DNA of 64,000 bases from Streptomyces composti (GCF_012034205.1 NZ_JAATEM010000016.1:102827-166826); one strand, 5' to 3'. Counted from the stretch's first letter, positions 8,544-18,435 are shown. A program made the numbers and translations. The notes: generated by a model not told the origin, from the letters alone.

Positions 8544-8825
8544 ATGGCAGGGCTTTTCTCGGGAACCCCGATCAGGCACGAGGCGCCGGAGCCCCTGGAG
8601 GGGCCGGTCGTCGCCACCGTCGTCGGCGGCACGATCGTCTGGTTCGTCCTCTTCCTGGTGCAGCTGCCCTTCTACGGCTGGTTCGAAGAGCACGGCCACA
8701 CCTGGTGGCTGTGGACCTGCCTGGTCGGCGGCGGACTCGGGCTGATCGGCATCTGGTACGTGCGCAGGCGGGACGCGGCGATCAAGCGCGCGCGGGCGGA
8801 GCGCGAGGAGCAGCAGACCCCCTAG
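8544..8825 (+). CDS. DUF2530 membrane protein
   Basis: 93 residues with two membrane helices (near VVATVVGGTIVWFVLFLVQL and WWLWTCLVGGGLGLIGIWYV) and a charged C-terminus (RRRDAAIKRARAERE). This matches the actinobacterial DUF2530 family, whose function is unknown. A perfect TAAGCT -10 hexamer (8531-8536) lies seven bases before the ATG, so the transcript is probably leaderless. Confidence 0.85.
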   Translation: MAGLFSGTPIRHEAPEPLEGPVVATVVGGTIVWFVLFLVQLPFYGWFEEHGHTWWLWTCLVGGGLGLIGIWYVRRRDAAIKRARAEREEQQTP

Positions 8826-8971
8826 CCCCCGTCGCGTGACCGCCGCCGGCCCACCGCCCCCGCCCCCTCGTACGACCACGGCACGACAAGGCACCGGGCC
8901 CCGTCCTACCGAGGTCTGAACTCCGCGGCTCCGGCGGGTGAATGCCCCCGTCCGCACGTACCGTCGAATGC

Positions 8972-11374
8972 ATGACGCATCTCGACGCGGGCACCCAGGC
9001 CGACGTCGCACGACCCGGCACCGGATCCACCACCCCGGCGAGCGGACTGACCTCCGCCGAGGTCGCCGAGCGGGTGGCCCGCGGCCAGGTCAACGACGTA
9101 CCAGTGCGCAGCAGCCGGTCGCTGACCGACATCGTCCGCGCCAACGTCTTCACCCGCTTCAACGCGATCATCGGCGTGCTCTGGGTGATCATGCTGGCGG
9201 TCGCGCCCATCCAGGACAGCCTGTTCGGCTTCGTGATCCTCGCCAACACCGGCATCGGCATCGTGCAGGAGTGGCGGGCGAAGAAGACCCTCGACTCGCT
9301 GGCGCTGATCGGCGAGGCGCGTCCCACGGTCCGCAGGGACGGCACGGCCACCGAGGTCAGCACCTCCGAGATCGTGCTCGACGACCTCATAGAGATCGGG
9401 CCGGGCGACAAGATCGTCGTCGACGGGGTGTGCGTCGAGACGGACATGCTGGAGATCGACGAGTCGCTGCTCACCGGCGAGGCCGACCCGGTGGTCAAGC
9501 GTCCCGGCGACCAGGTGCTGTCCGGCAGTTTCGTGGTCGCGGGCGGCGGCGCCTTCCAGGCGACCAAGGTGGGCCGCGAGGCGTACGCGGCGCAGCTCGC
9601 CGAGGAGGCCTCCCGCTTCACCCTGGTCCACTCCGAGCTGCGCTCGGGCATCTCCACGATCCTCAAGTACGTGACGTGGATGATGATTCCGACCGCGATC
9701 GGTCTGATCGTCAGCCAGCTGGTGGTGAAGGACAACGAGCTGAAGGACTCCATCGCCCGCACCGTCGGCGGCATCGTGCCGATGGTCCCGGAAGGGCTGG
9801 TGCTGCTCACCTCCATAGCCTTCGCCATCGGCGTGATCCGGCTCGGCCGCAAGCAGTGCCTGGTGCAGGAGCTGCCCGCCATCGAGGGGCTGGCCCGGGT
9901 GGACACGGTGTGCCTGGACAAGACCGGCACCCTGACCGAGGGCGGCATGGACGTCGCCGAGCTGCGGGTCTTCGAGGGGTTCGAGGAGCCGTACGTGCAC
10001 CGGGTACTCGGGGCGCTGGGCGCCTCCGACCCCCGCCCCAACGCCTCCCTCCAGGCGATCATCGACCGCTTCCCGTCCGACGGCGGCTGGCGCTGCACCG
10101 AGGCGCTGCCCTTCTCCTCCGCCCGCAAGTACAGCGGGGCGGTGCTCGAGGAGGACGGCGACCGCGGCGAGAGCGTCACCTGGCTGCTCGGGGCACCCGA
10201 CGTCCTGCTGCCCGCCCGCCACCCCGCCCTGAACGACACCGACCGCCTCAACCGGCAGGGGCTCAGGGTGCTGCTGCTGGCCCGCACCGACCGTGCCCTG
10301 ACCGCGGCGGACGTCGCCGAGGGCGTCCGGCCGGCCGCGCTGGTGGTGCTGGAGCAGCGGCTGCGCCCGGACGCCGCCGACACCCTGCGCTACTTCGAGG
10401 AGCAGAACGTCCGTGCCAAGGTCATCTCCGGCGACAACGCGGTGTCGGTGGGGGCGGTCGCCGCGAAGCTCGGCCTCGAGGGCAGGACGGTCGACGCGCG
10501 CCGGCTGCCCGCCGACCGGGACGAGATGGCCGAGGCGCTGGACGAGGCGACCGTCTTCGGCCGGGTCACCCCGCAGCAGAAGCGGAACATGGTCGGCGCG
10601 CTCCAGTCGCACGGGCACACCGTGGCGATGACCGGCGACGGCGTGAACGACGTGCTGGCGCTGAAGGACGCGGACATCGGCGTGGCGATGGGCTCGGGCT
10701 CGGAGGCGACCCGGGCCGTCGCGCAGATCGTGCTGCTGAACAACAGCTTCGCCACACTGCCGTCGGTGGTGGCGGAGGGCCGCCGGGTCATCGGCAACAT
10801 CACGCGCGTGGCCACGCTGTTCCTGGTGAAGACGGTCTACTCGGTGCTGCTGGCCATCCTGGTGGTCTGCTCCCAGGTGGAGTACCCGTTCCTGCCCCGC
10901 CACCTGACCCTGCTGTCCACGCTGACCATCGGCGTCCCCGCCTTCTTCCTGGCCCTCGCCCCCAACCGCGAGCGGGCCCGCCCCCACTTCGTCCGCCGGG
11001 TCATGCGGTACGCCGTGCCCGGCGGCGCACTGGCCGCGCTCGCCACCTTCGCGACCTATCTGCTGGCCCGCTCCCACTACTCCGGCGAGGGCGCGCTGGA
11101 GGCCGAGACCAGCGCGGCGACCCTGACCCTCTTCCTCATCTCCATCTGGGTCCTGGCGGTCATCGCCCGCCCCTACACCTGGTGGCGGATCGCCCTGGTC
11201 GCGGCGATGGCGGGAGCCTTCCTGCTGGTGCTCGCGGTGCCCTGGCTGCAGGAGTTCTTCGCCCTGAGGCTGGTCGGCATGACGCTGCCGTGGATCGCGG
11301 TGGGCGTGGCCGTCGTGGCGGCGGTCGCCCTGGAGTTCCTGTGGAAGTGGGTGGACCGCCGCTTCCCCGCCTGA
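8972..11374 (+). CDS. CtpE-like cation-translocating P-type ATPase
   Basis: 800 residues from the ATG at 8972. That start is chosen because TACCGT (8959-8964) lies seven bases upstream, the usual leaderless layout; an ATG at 8942 is possible but less likely. Motifs in order: actuator loop TGEAD (168-172), PEGL in the membrane ion path, the phosphorylation site DKTGT at Asp316, and the hinge GDGVND (555-560). The short cytoplasmic loops and overall pattern match the mycobacterial CtpE group, implicated in calcium uptake and envelope integrity, and not the heavy-metal P1B group (no CPx motif). The gene stands alone and ends at a strong bidirectional terminator. Confidence 0.88.
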   Translation: MTHLDAGTQADVARPGTGSTTPASGLTSAEVAERVARGQVNDVPVRSSRSLTDIVRANVFTRFNAIIGVLWVIMLAVAPIQDSLFGFVILANTGIGIVQEWRAKKTLDSLALIGEARPTVRRDGTATEVSTSEIVLDDLIEIGPGDKIVVDGVCVETDMLEIDESLLTGEADPVVKRPGDQVLSGSFVVAGGGAFQATKVGREAYAAQLAEEASRFTLVHSELRSGISTILKYVTWMMIPTAIGLIVSQLVVKDNELKDSIARTVGGIVPMVPEGLVLLTSIAFAIGVIRLGRKQCLVQELPAIEGLARVDTVCLDKTGTLTEGGMDVAELRVFEGFEEPYVHRVLGALGASDPRPNASLQAIIDRFPSDGGWRCTEALPFSSARKYSGAVLEEDGDRGESVTWLLGAPDVLLPARHPALNDTDRLNRQGLRVLLLARTDRALTAADVAEGVRPAALVVLEQRLRPDAADTLRYFEEQNVRAKVISGDNAVSVGAVAAKLGLEGRTVDARRLPADRDEMAEALDEATVFGRVTPQQKRNMVGALQSHGHTVAMTGDGVNDVLALKDADIGVAMGSGSEATRAVAQIVLLNNSFATLPSVVAEGRRVIGNITRVATLFLVKTVYSVLLAILVVCSQVEYPFLPRHLTLLSTLTIGVPAFFLALAPNRERARPHFVRRVMRYAVPGGALAALATFATYLLARSHYSGEGALEAETSAATLTLFLISIWVLAVIARPYTWWRIALVAAMAGAFLLVLAVPWLQEFFALRLVGMTLPWIAVGVAVVAAVALEFLWKWVDRRFPA

Positions 11375-11416
11375 TCCCGGTCGGACCGCGGCCCGCGTCG
11401 GCATCCGGGTGGCGGT

Positions 11417-11451
11417 GAGGGGCGCCGCCGGTGTTCACGGCGGCGCCCCTC
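11417..11451. terminator. bidirectional hairpin terminator
   Basis: A perfect 14-bp stem (GAGGGGCGCCGCCG with its complement) and a 7-base loop lie between the convergent ctpE-like and sacsin-like genes. There is no long T run, as is common in Streptomyces. Confidence 0.8.
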
Positions 11452-11464
11452 GTTCGTTCCGGCC

Positions 11465-14400
11465 TCAGTCGAACCAGCGGTCGCGGGCCAGTTCCTCCGT
11501 GCGGGACGGGTCTTCCAGGAGGGCTGCCACCTCGAAGCGGCGGGGCCACTGCCCCGCGGCCCAGGCGAGGCCGGCGGCGACGCCCTCGAGGGTGGCGGCG
11601 TGCACGACGCCGTCGTCGGTGAGGCGCCAGTCGATCTCGACGCCGTCGACGACGAGTTCCTCGTGCTCCACGTAGCTGGAGGGCGTGCGCGGGCCGAGGA
11701 GGACGCGGACGGAGTCCGGGACCTCGTGCTCGGTGCCCTTGCTGTGCACCTCGCCGGTGACGGACTCGCTCAGGCGGCGCACCTGGAAGAGCTCGGCGAG
11801 TTCGGCGGCGCGGGCCGGGCGGACCGGGAGAAGCGGGACGCCCTCGGTGAAGGGCAGCAGGTCGGGCGAGTCGACGACCACCGCGTCGGCCGCGTCCACG
11901 ACCCGGACCTCCCCGTCGACGACCGCGCGCAGCTCGTCCGGCAGGGTCACCTGCTCGGGGTCCAGGTCGGCCAACGCGGTGTACAGGGCGTGCAGTTGAG
12001 GTGCGGTGACCTCGCGGTCGGGGTCGGCGAGGCGGTCGAGGAGTTCGGCCGCGCCGCCCGGCTCGTCGAGCAGGGCGGCCACGGAGGTGCGCACGCCGAG
12101 TGCGCGCAGTACCTGTTCGTCGTCGAAGCCGGTGGCGTCGGCCTCGTCGTAGAGCCCCCGCAGCAGCAGGTCGCCGCCGGCGGCGCGCAGTCCAGCCGGG
12201 CGGCGTCCGTCGAGCACGGGGTGGCCGCGCAGCCACCAGGCGGTGTAGGGCCGCACGACCTCGTGGGTGCCGTCCGGCAGCAGGATCCGCACCGGCTGGA
12301 TGAGCGCGTCCCGCAGCGGCGGCCGGGACAGCAGGGCCAGGGCGCGCGGCCACTGGTCGTCGTCGACCAGGTCCAGGTCGCGGACGGCGACGATCTCGGT
12401 GGCGACCGGCGGCACAGGGGTGTCGGGGAAGCGGTCGAGGATGTCCTCGCACCACACGTCCACCGCGTCCAGCAGCCCGGCGTCGTCCGGCTCGGGGTAG
12501 TCGCCCTCGCGCGGCTCGAGTTCGTCGGGGTCGAGGACGACGTCGGTGGCGCGGATCAGGGTGAAGTTCACCAGGACGCCGCAGGCGGCCAGCGGCTGCT
12601 CGCCCCACCGTTCGGCCAGCTCGGCGTCGACGGCGGCGAGTTCGCCCTCGCGCATCACGGAGGCGAACGGGCCGCCGGGGAAGACCAGTTCGCAGGCGGG
12701 GGACAGCTCGCCGTCCTCGTCGGGCAGCGCCAGGGCGCCCAGCCAGGGCTCGTCGCCGGGCTCGAGACCCGCGTCGCGCACCAGGCCGAGCACGGTGTCG
12801 GCCAGCTCCTCGGCGTCGAGACCGTCCTCCTCCCAGTTCAGCGGCCCCTCGTCGTCCAGCGAGGCGGCGACGGCGGCCCGCACCTGCGGGGTGGTGAGCA
12901 CGGCGCGCGGGGTCGCCGGGAGCGCGCCCAGCTTCTCCAGCAGGGGGTGGGCGGCGTCCGGGTGGGCGACCTTCAGGCCGAGCCGGCCCAGCACCTCCGG
13001 GTCGATCCGGGCGGCGTCCGGGCCCGGCAGCAGCACCTGTCGCGGCCCGATGGTGGTGCGCCCGTCGGCGAGCGGCACCGGAAGCCCCGACAGCCGGTCG
13101 GGGTCGACACCGGCGAGGCTCTCGTAGAGCTGCCGCCACCAGTCGGGAGCCTTCTCCAGGCCGGCCAGCCGGTCGATCGCGTCGGTGAGCGGGACGCGGG
13201 CGACGCCGAGCGTGCGCAGCTCCACCCGCCGCTCCAGACCGGCGGGCAGCAGCGTCGGCAGCACCTGGGCCAGCACCCGTACGGTGTCCGCCCCCGCGCC
13301 CTCGACGATCTCGGCGTCCCGCGGCCGCAGCGCCTCCGGCAGTTCGCCGTCGTCGCCCTCGCCGCGCGGGGCGGCCGGCGGCAGGAACGCGGTGCGCGGC
13401 AGCCGCTCCAGGATGGCCCGGCGCAGCGCCCCGTCCAGCTCGCCCTTGCCGAGGGGGCCGGGCACCAGGCCGATGATCCCGGTGGTCACGGGCCGCCACT
13501 CGGCGAGGAGTTCGGCGTAGGCGTCGGCGGCGCGCTCGACCAGGAAGTCGGTGAGCGGGCCGGGGGCGGCGTGCCGCCGGGTGGAGTCGAGCGGGAAGGA
13601 GGCGATCAGCAGGGCCGGGATGCCGAGCGGCTCGTCGCTGGGCGTGGGGGCGTGCAGGACGGGGCTGGTGCGGGGCCGGCCGGGGCCGCCGTCGGGTTCG
13701 GCGGGGACGGCCCAGGTCACGGACCAGTGCGGGCGCAGCCGCTCCTCGACGGGCCGGTCGGCGAGCAGTTCGGGGGCGGTCGGGCCGTGCGCGGTGGCGG
13801 TGCGCCACCGGGTGGTCCCGTCCCTGGAGTCCTCCACGACGGTGAGACCGGCCTCGGTGCGCCGCCGCAGGGTGCGGGGCTGGTCGTCACCGGCCTCGAT
13901 GACGACCTCCTCGAGGCCGGGCAGGGTGAGCAGCAGCGCGTCGTCGACGGCGTGCAGCAGACGCTCGGCGAGGTCGGTGGCCGCGGCGTCGCGCAGCGGC
14001 AGGATGACGGCGGTGTCGTACGGGGCGGGCGGGATGCCCTCGGCGGCGAAGGGCAGCCGCAGCAGGGGCACATGACCGTCACGGCGCCGGATCTCGTCGC
14101 CCAGGCCGGGGCTGTGCCGGGCGGTCTCCTGGGCCAGCTCCCGCGCCTCCGCGAGGGACCAGCGCACGCCGCCGTGCCGGCCGACGACGGCGGGCTCGTC
14201 GGAGACGGCGAGCACGGCGGCGAAGCCGACGCCGAACCGTCCCACGGCCCGCTCCGGTTCGTCCCGCTTGGCGGAGGCGCGCAGCGTGGACAGCGACTCG
14301 ACACCGGCGGCGTCCAGCGGGGCGCCGGTGTTGGCGGCGACCAGTACACCGTCCCGCAGGGTCAGCCGGAGCCGGCCCGGTACTCCGGCGCGGGCGGCGG

Positions 14401-14593
14401 CGTCGGCGGCGTTCTGTGCGAGCTCGACGACGAGCCGGTCCCGGTAGCCGCCGAGGACCAGGTCCTCCTCGGCGTTGGCGTCCTCCCGGAACCGCGCGGG
14501 GCTGGTGGCCCAGGCGTCCAGCACCCCTCGCCGCAACCGGGCCGTCCCGAACGGATCGGCCCCCTCTGCGGCGGGCCGCACGAACATGCTCAC
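11465..14593 (-). CDS. large sacsin-type GHKL ATPase-domain protein
   Basis: 1042 residues from the GTG at 14593, chosen because GGAGGAGAG stands just upstream; the frame stays open to 14695. The N-terminal domain is a GHKL (Hsp90/histidine-kinase/MutL) ATP-binding fold. It has the N box ELAQNAADA (Glu57, Asn61, Asp64), the G1-like segment ANTG (87-90) and the G2-like glycine loop GRFGVGF (118-124). The remaining 800 residues are acidic, with no domain I recognise. The arrangement recalls the ATP-binding repeat of sacsin, an Hsp90-like chaperone. Homologues are conserved in Streptomyces, but I know of no proven function. It is transcribed alone; the next gene upstream is divergent and broken. 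Confidence 0.85.
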   Translation of the reverse strand: MSMFVRPAAEGADPFGTARLRRGVLDAWATSPARFREDANAEEDLVLGGYRDRLVVELAQNAADAAARAGVPGRLRLTLRDGVLVAANTGAPLDAAGVESLSTLRASAKRDEPERAVGRFGVGFAAVLAVSDEPAVVGRHGGVRWSLAEARELAQETARHSPGLGDEIRRRDGHVPLLRLPFAAEGIPPAPYDTAVILPLRDAAATDLAERLLHAVDDALLLTLPGLEEVVIEAGDDQPRTLRRRTEAGLTVVEDSRDGTTRWRTATAHGPTAPELLADRPVEERLRPHWSVTWAVPAEPDGGPGRPRTSPVLHAPTPSDEPLGIPALLIASFPLDSTRRHAAPGPLTDFLVERAADAYAELLAEWRPVTTGIIGLVPGPLGKGELDGALRRAILERLPRTAFLPPAAPRGEGDDGELPEALRPRDAEIVEGAGADTVRVLAQVLPTLLPAGLERRVELRTLGVARVPLTDAIDRLAGLEKAPDWWRQLYESLAGVDPDRLSGLPVPLADGRTTIGPRQVLLPGPDAARIDPEVLGRLGLKVAHPDAAHPLLEKLGALPATPRAVLTTPQVRAAVAASLDDEGPLNWEEDGLDAEELADTVLGLVRDAGLEPGDEPWLGALALPDEDGELSPACELVFPGGPFASVMREGELAAVDAELAERWGEQPLAACGVLVNFTLIRATDVVLDPDELEPREGDYPEPDDAGLLDAVDVWCEDILDRFPDTPVPPVATEIVAVRDLDLVDDDQWPRALALLSRPPLRDALIQPVRILLPDGTHEVVRPYTAWWLRGHPVLDGRRPAGLRAAGGDLLLRGLYDEADATGFDDEQVLRALGVRTSVAALLDEPGGAAELLDRLADPDREVTAPQLHALYTALADLDPEQVTLPDELRAVVDGEVRVVDAADAVVVDSPDLLPFTEGVPLLPVRPARAAELAELFQVRRLSESVTGEVHSKGTEHEVPDSVRVLLGPRTPSSYVEHEELVVDGVEIDWRLTDDGVVHAATLEGVAAGLAWAAGQWPRRFEVAALLEDPSRTEELARDRWFD

Positions 14594-14847
14594 GTTGATC
14601 TCTCCTCCGGGGCCCACATCGGCGCGTGTGGTCGAAGGTACCGCCCCGGCGACCACACCCACCAAGATCCGCGGGGCAGCCGGACGGGCGAGCACCCCTG
14701 CCGGGTCCGCCCTGGTGGCCGCCGGGCCCGGCGAGCACCCCTCACTCGCACGGGTGAACCTCCCGCGATCCCCCGCACACCACCCCGGACAACTCCCCTA
14801 CGCTCGCGCCGAGTTCCCCCTGGCATATGCAATAGGCAAGGAAGCGC

Positions 14848-15718
14848 ATGGTCGGCCCACCGCACGAAGCGACGCATCGCGTCTTCCAGCACGACCCCGG
14901 CCTCTTCAGCCGTGTCTCGCGCTTCCTGGGTGTCGACATGCCACCTCCGGTGGGCGCCGCGATCCTCCCCACCGACCTCACCGAGGCGAGCCCCGTCGAA
15001 CGCCGGGTGGACACGCTCCTTCGCCTGGAGACCGCCGAGCAGGGATCCTTCCTCCTGGCCGTCGAGGCCCAGGGGAAGAAGCACCCGGAGAAGCAGGCGA
15101 GCTGGGCCTACTACGTCTCGTACCTGTGGACGAAGTACCGGCTGCCCACCGCCCTCCTGGTGGTCTGCCAGGACCACACCACCGCCAAGTGGGCCGGACA
15201 GCAGGTCAGCAGCGGGCCCGCCCAGGTGCCCACGCTCACCCTGCGCCCCCTGGTCGCCGGCCCGCACAACATGCCGGTCATCACCGACCCGGAGGAAGCC
15301 CGCGCCGATCTCGTCCTGACCAGCCTGTCGGCCATCACGCACGCCGCCGAACCGGCCGTCAACGGGATACTGAAGGCCCTGTCCGCAGGGTTGCAGAACG
15401 CGCCGGAGGCCGTCGCGGATCCCATCATCGAATTCACCGCTCAAGGCCTGGCAGAAGCCCGGCCAAGGATCTCTGGAGGAACCTGGTGGCCGTGGACCTG
15501 TCCTTCTACAAGTCGTACATCGCCGAGGAGATCCGCGAGGAAGGACGCACCGAGGGACGCGCCCAGGATGTCCTGCTCGTCCTCGAGCAGCGCGGTCTCG
15601 ACATCCCCGACGCCGTACGCAGCCGCGTCCTGGACTGCCACGACCCCGAGATTTTCCGCCAATGGCTCGCACGAGCGGTGACCGCGGCCGAGGCGGAGGG
15701 AATCTTCGGGACGAGTGA
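14848..15718 (+). pseudogene. frameshifted PD-(D/E)XK-nuclease-like (Rpn/transposase-type) gene
   Basis: The ATG at 14848 follows a good AAGGAAG ribosome site. The first frame reads well to EFTAQGL near 15450, then turns to nonsense. The family-like continuation GRSPAKDLWRNLVAVDL...YIAEEIREEGR lies one frame back. Restoring one G in the CTGG at 15448-15451 joins the two exactly. Near 15711 a second missing G would convert FGTSEP... into FGDE followed by TGA at 15716-15718; without it the frame runs on to 15908 across the neighbouring gene. The core has LLAVEAQGKKHPEK and LVVCQD, as in Rpn-like nucleases. Intact relatives are common in Streptomyces, but their role is unknown. Confidence 0.75.
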
Positions 15719-15736
15719 GCCTGCGCCCCGGGGCGG

Positions 15737-16657
15737 CTACGAGTGGCCCAGTTCCGCCGAGTCCTCGTCCTGCGTGGCGGGGACGGAGCCGGAGTCGGGG
15801 GACGGGCGGAGGGGGAAGGGGTCGATCCGGGTCTCGTCGATGACCGGCGGGGCCGGGCGGGGCGGCTTCGGCATGACCGCCGCCTCGGAGTGGCCGCCGC
15901 AGCCGTAGGCGAGGGAGACCACGCGGCCGTCGGCCGGGGAGTACTCGTTGGCGCAGATGCCGAAGGCCTGGCCGAGGGAGCCGCCGATGGGGACGAGGAA
16001 GCCGCAGCTGACACAGGAGGCGGGGGCCGCCTGGGCCATCGGGGTCTTGGGGCCGAAGGCCTCCTCCCAGCGGTCGGCCGCGCTGTGCAGGCCGTAGCGG
16101 GACAGGACGCGGGCGCGGCCCATGCCCAGTTCCTCGGCGACCGCGGCGATGGACCCGCGCGCCGGGGCGGGCTGGTGCGCGGGCGTGCCCGGGGTGACCT
16201 CCGCGTCCTCCGCCTCGGCCAGGTCGGCGAACTCCCCGGAGAGCACCGAGTTGGGCGGGACCTCGTCCACGCCCGTGTAGCCGGGCTCGAGCCGCAGGTC
16301 CTCCGCGTCGGTGGGGAGCAGGTCGCCGGGGCCGAGATCGCCGGGGCGCAGCCGCTCGCTCCACGGCACCCACTCGGGTGCGAGCAGCGCGTCGGGGCCG
16401 GGCAGCAGCACCGCCTCGTCCACCGTGACGATCCTGGCGCGGGAGGCGCGGGCGACGGTGACGGCCCAGCGCCAGCCGCGGTAGCCGAGTTCCTTGCACT
16501 CGAAGAAGTGCGTGACGACCCGGTCGCCCTCGGAGACACAGCCTTCGTACTCGCCCACGACCCCGGGCGCGGCGGCTTCCTCGGCTGCGGCGCGCGCGAG
16601 GTCGACCGCCTCGGCGCACAGACGGTCGGGGGTCCGGCTTCGCGTTGCTGCGCTCAC
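15737..16657 (-). CDS. DUF3027 family protein
   Basis: 306 residues from the GTG at 16657, which has AGGAGAG 11 bases upstream. The open frame reaches 16777, but the extra N-terminus is basic and unlike the family. Recognisable parts: RLCAEAVDLARAAAEE, GWRWAVTVARA, VPWSERLRPGDLGPGDLL, and a Cys-containing C-terminal block ASCVSCGFLVPIGGSLGQAFGIC (split here by the reading), which suggests metal binding through CxxC and a later Cys. This is DUF3027, confined to actinobacteria, with no known function. The broken nuclease gene would overlap its 3' end only if the frameshift near 15711 were ignored. Confidence 0.85.
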   Translation of the reverse strand: MSAATRSRTPDRLCAEAVDLARAAAEEAAAPGVVGEYEGCVSEGDRVVTHFFECKELGYRGWRWAVTVARASRARIVTVDEAVLLPGPDALLAPEWVPWSERLRPGDLGPGDLLPTDAEDLRLEPGYTGVDEVPPNSVLSGEFADLAEAEDAEVTPGTPAHQPAPARGSIAAVAEELGMGRARVLSRYGLHSAADRWEEAFGPKTPMAQAAPASCVSCGFLVPIGGSLGQAFGICANEYSPADGRVVSLAYGCGGHSEAAVMPKPPRPAPPVIDETRIDPFPLRPSPDSGSVPATQDEDSAELGHS

Positions 16658-16961
16658 AGGTATCGCTTCTCTCCTACGCCGTCTCACGAGTGCGCCGCTC
16701 AAGCGCGGGGGGCGGACGGAGCGGACCGCTGGACCGCGTCGACATCCGCGCCGAATCGTGCTCGGGCGCGCCTCCATCCATTCTGCGGGATGGCTGAGAT
16801 ACGCACGCTACCTTCTCGCGTCCGCTGGGCCTACACCGACGGTTGATCTCGCCGTCCCGCGCGCCGCCGTCCGCCTCCGCCGTTGCGCCGGACAGCCCCA
16901 CCGCCGCCGCGTCCGGGCCGACGGAGCACTAGAGAGCGCCGCGACGGGGCACTATGGCGTC
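16658..16961. other. 304-base divergent promoter region
   Basis: This stretch lies between the divergent DUF3027 and MFS genes. The minus strand has a TAGCGT hexamer (about 16810-16805) that could be the -10 of the DUF3027 transcript. The plus strand has CACTAT six bases before the MFS GTG. I see no gene or repeat in it. Confidence 0.4.
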
Positions 16962-18371
16962 GTGGCTACCGCGAGGACACCCCGGGGCGCCACCGGGAGC
17001 GGTGGGCCGGAAGGGGTCAAGGCAAGGCGGGCGGGCCGTCTCCGTGCGGTCGGCCGCGCGCTGCATCTCCCGTTCACCGGGGCCGCGCGCGGGATCCGCA
17101 AGGCCACCCATGCGCACGGCGCCGGGGAGTCCGGCCTCGGCAAGCTGATCGAGCTGCACGGCGTGAACGGCGCCGGCGACGTGATGATCACCGTGGCGCT
17201 CGCGTCGACCGTCTTCTTCTCCGTGCCGACGGACGAGGCCCGCGGGCGGGTCGCCCTCTACCTCGCCATCACCATGCTGCCCTTCACCCTGCTCGCCCCG
17301 GTCGTCGGCCCGCTGCTCGACCGGCTGCCGCACGGCCGCCGCGCGGCGATGGCCGGCGCGATGCTCGCCCGGGCGCTGCTGGCGCTGGTGCTGTCCGGGG
17401 CGGTCGTCAGCGGCAGCCTCCAGCTGTATCCGGCGGCGCTCGGCGTGCTGGTCGCCTCCAAGGCGTACGGGGTGGTCAGGAGCGCGGTCGTGCCGAGGCT
17501 GCTGCCGCCCACGTTCTCCCTGGTCAAGGCGAACTCGCGGGTCACCCTCGGCGGGCTGCTCGCCACCGGGATCGCCGCGCCGATCGGCGCCGGGCTGCAG
17601 CAGATCGGGCCTCGCTGGCCGCTCTACGGCGCGTTTGTGATCTTCGTCGCGGGGACGGTGCTGTCGTTCACCCTGCCGCCGAAGGTGGACTCCGCCAAGG
17701 GCGAGGACACCGCCCTGCTCGCCGCGGACGCCCGGCATCTGCACGGACCGCACCTGAAGCCGGTCAAGCGGCCGGGGCTGCGCACGGTCGGCCCGGCCGT
17801 CATCAACGCGCTCGGCGCCAACGCCTCGATCCGCTGCCTCACCGGCTTTCTGATCTTCTTCCTGGCGTTCCTGCTGCGCGAGCATCCGATGACCGGTCAG
17901 AGTGCCGCCGTGTCGCTGGGGATAGTGGGCGTGGCGGCAGGCACCGGCAACGCGCTCGGCACGGCGGTCGGCGCCTGGCTGAGATCGCGCGCCCCGGAGA
18001 TCATCATCGTCACCGTGGTGGCCTGCGTCGCGGGGGCCGCGATCACCGCCGCGGTGTTCTTCGGCGCGTTCCTGGTCGCCTGTCTCGCCGCGATCGCCGG
18101 GTTCGCGCAGGCGCTGGCCAAGCTGTCCCTGGACGCGCTGATCCAGCGGGACGTGCCGGAGCTGGTGCGCACCTCGGCGTTCGCCCGCTCCGAGACGACG
18201 CTGCAGATGTCGTGGGTGCTGGGCGGCGCCATCGGCATCCTCATGCCGCTGATCGGCCCGCTGGGCCTCGCGGTCGGCGCGGGGATCGTCGGCACGGGCT
18301 GGCTGCTCACCGTCCGGGCGCTGATCGGTTCGGCCCGGCACGGGGGTACCCGGCGGGCGCGAGTGGCGTAA
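16962..18371 (+). CDS. MFS transporter
   Basis: 469 residues from the GTG at 16962. The open frame extends far upstream, but the sequence there is not protein-like, and CACTAT stands six bases before this GTG. After a basic cytoplasmic N-terminus of about 60 residues there are roughly 11-12 membrane helices. The MFS loop GPLLDRLPHGRRAAM follows helix 2. Substrate unknown. The conserved segment SVVPRL-like VVRSAVVPRLLPPTFSLVKA is typical of a Streptomyces membrane-protein group of this class. The DUF2771 gene starts 64 bases downstream with its own leaderless promoter. Confidence 0.85.
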   Translation: MATARTPRGATGSGGPEGVKARRAGRLRAVGRALHLPFTGAARGIRKATHAHGAGESGLGKLIELHGVNGAGDVMITVALASTVFFSVPTDEARGRVALYLAITMLPFTLLAPVVGPLLDRLPHGRRAAMAGAMLARALLALVLSGAVVSGSLQLYPAALGVLVASKAYGVVRSAVVPRLLPPTFSLVKANSRVTLGGLLATGIAAPIGAGLQQIGPRWPLYGAFVIFVAGTVLSFTLPPKVDSAKGEDTALLAADARHLHGPHLKPVKRPGLRTVGPAVINALGANASIRCLTGFLIFFLAFLLREHPMTGQSAAVSLGIVGVAAGTGNALGTAVGAWLRSRAPEIIIVTVVACVAGAAITAAVFFGAFLVACLAAIAGFAQALAKLSLDALIQRDVPELVRTSAFARSETTLQMSWVLGGAIGILMPLIGPLGLAVGAGIVGTGWLLTVRALIGSARHGGTRRARVA

Positions 18372-18435
18372 CGCTCCGGCCACGCCGCACCCCCGCGTGG
18401 GAAGCGGACCGGATGCGCCCTATAGCCTTCGTGCC

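Noticed and set aside
11600..15319. A 1239-codon open frame on the plus strand
   Set aside because: It is antisense to the sacsin-like gene. Long open frames opposite real genes are expected at this GC. The sequence is Gly/Arg/Gln-rich with no domain, and the minus-strand protein has clear GHKL motifs.
14848..15718. Insertion sequence around the PD-(D/E)XK-like gene
   Set aside because: No terminal inverted repeats or target duplication seen; the gene stands alone between core genes.
16494..16961. Upstream extension of the MFS frame to 16494
   Set aside because: The region is antisense to DUF3027 and has no membrane-protein character; GTG 16962 fits the family start.
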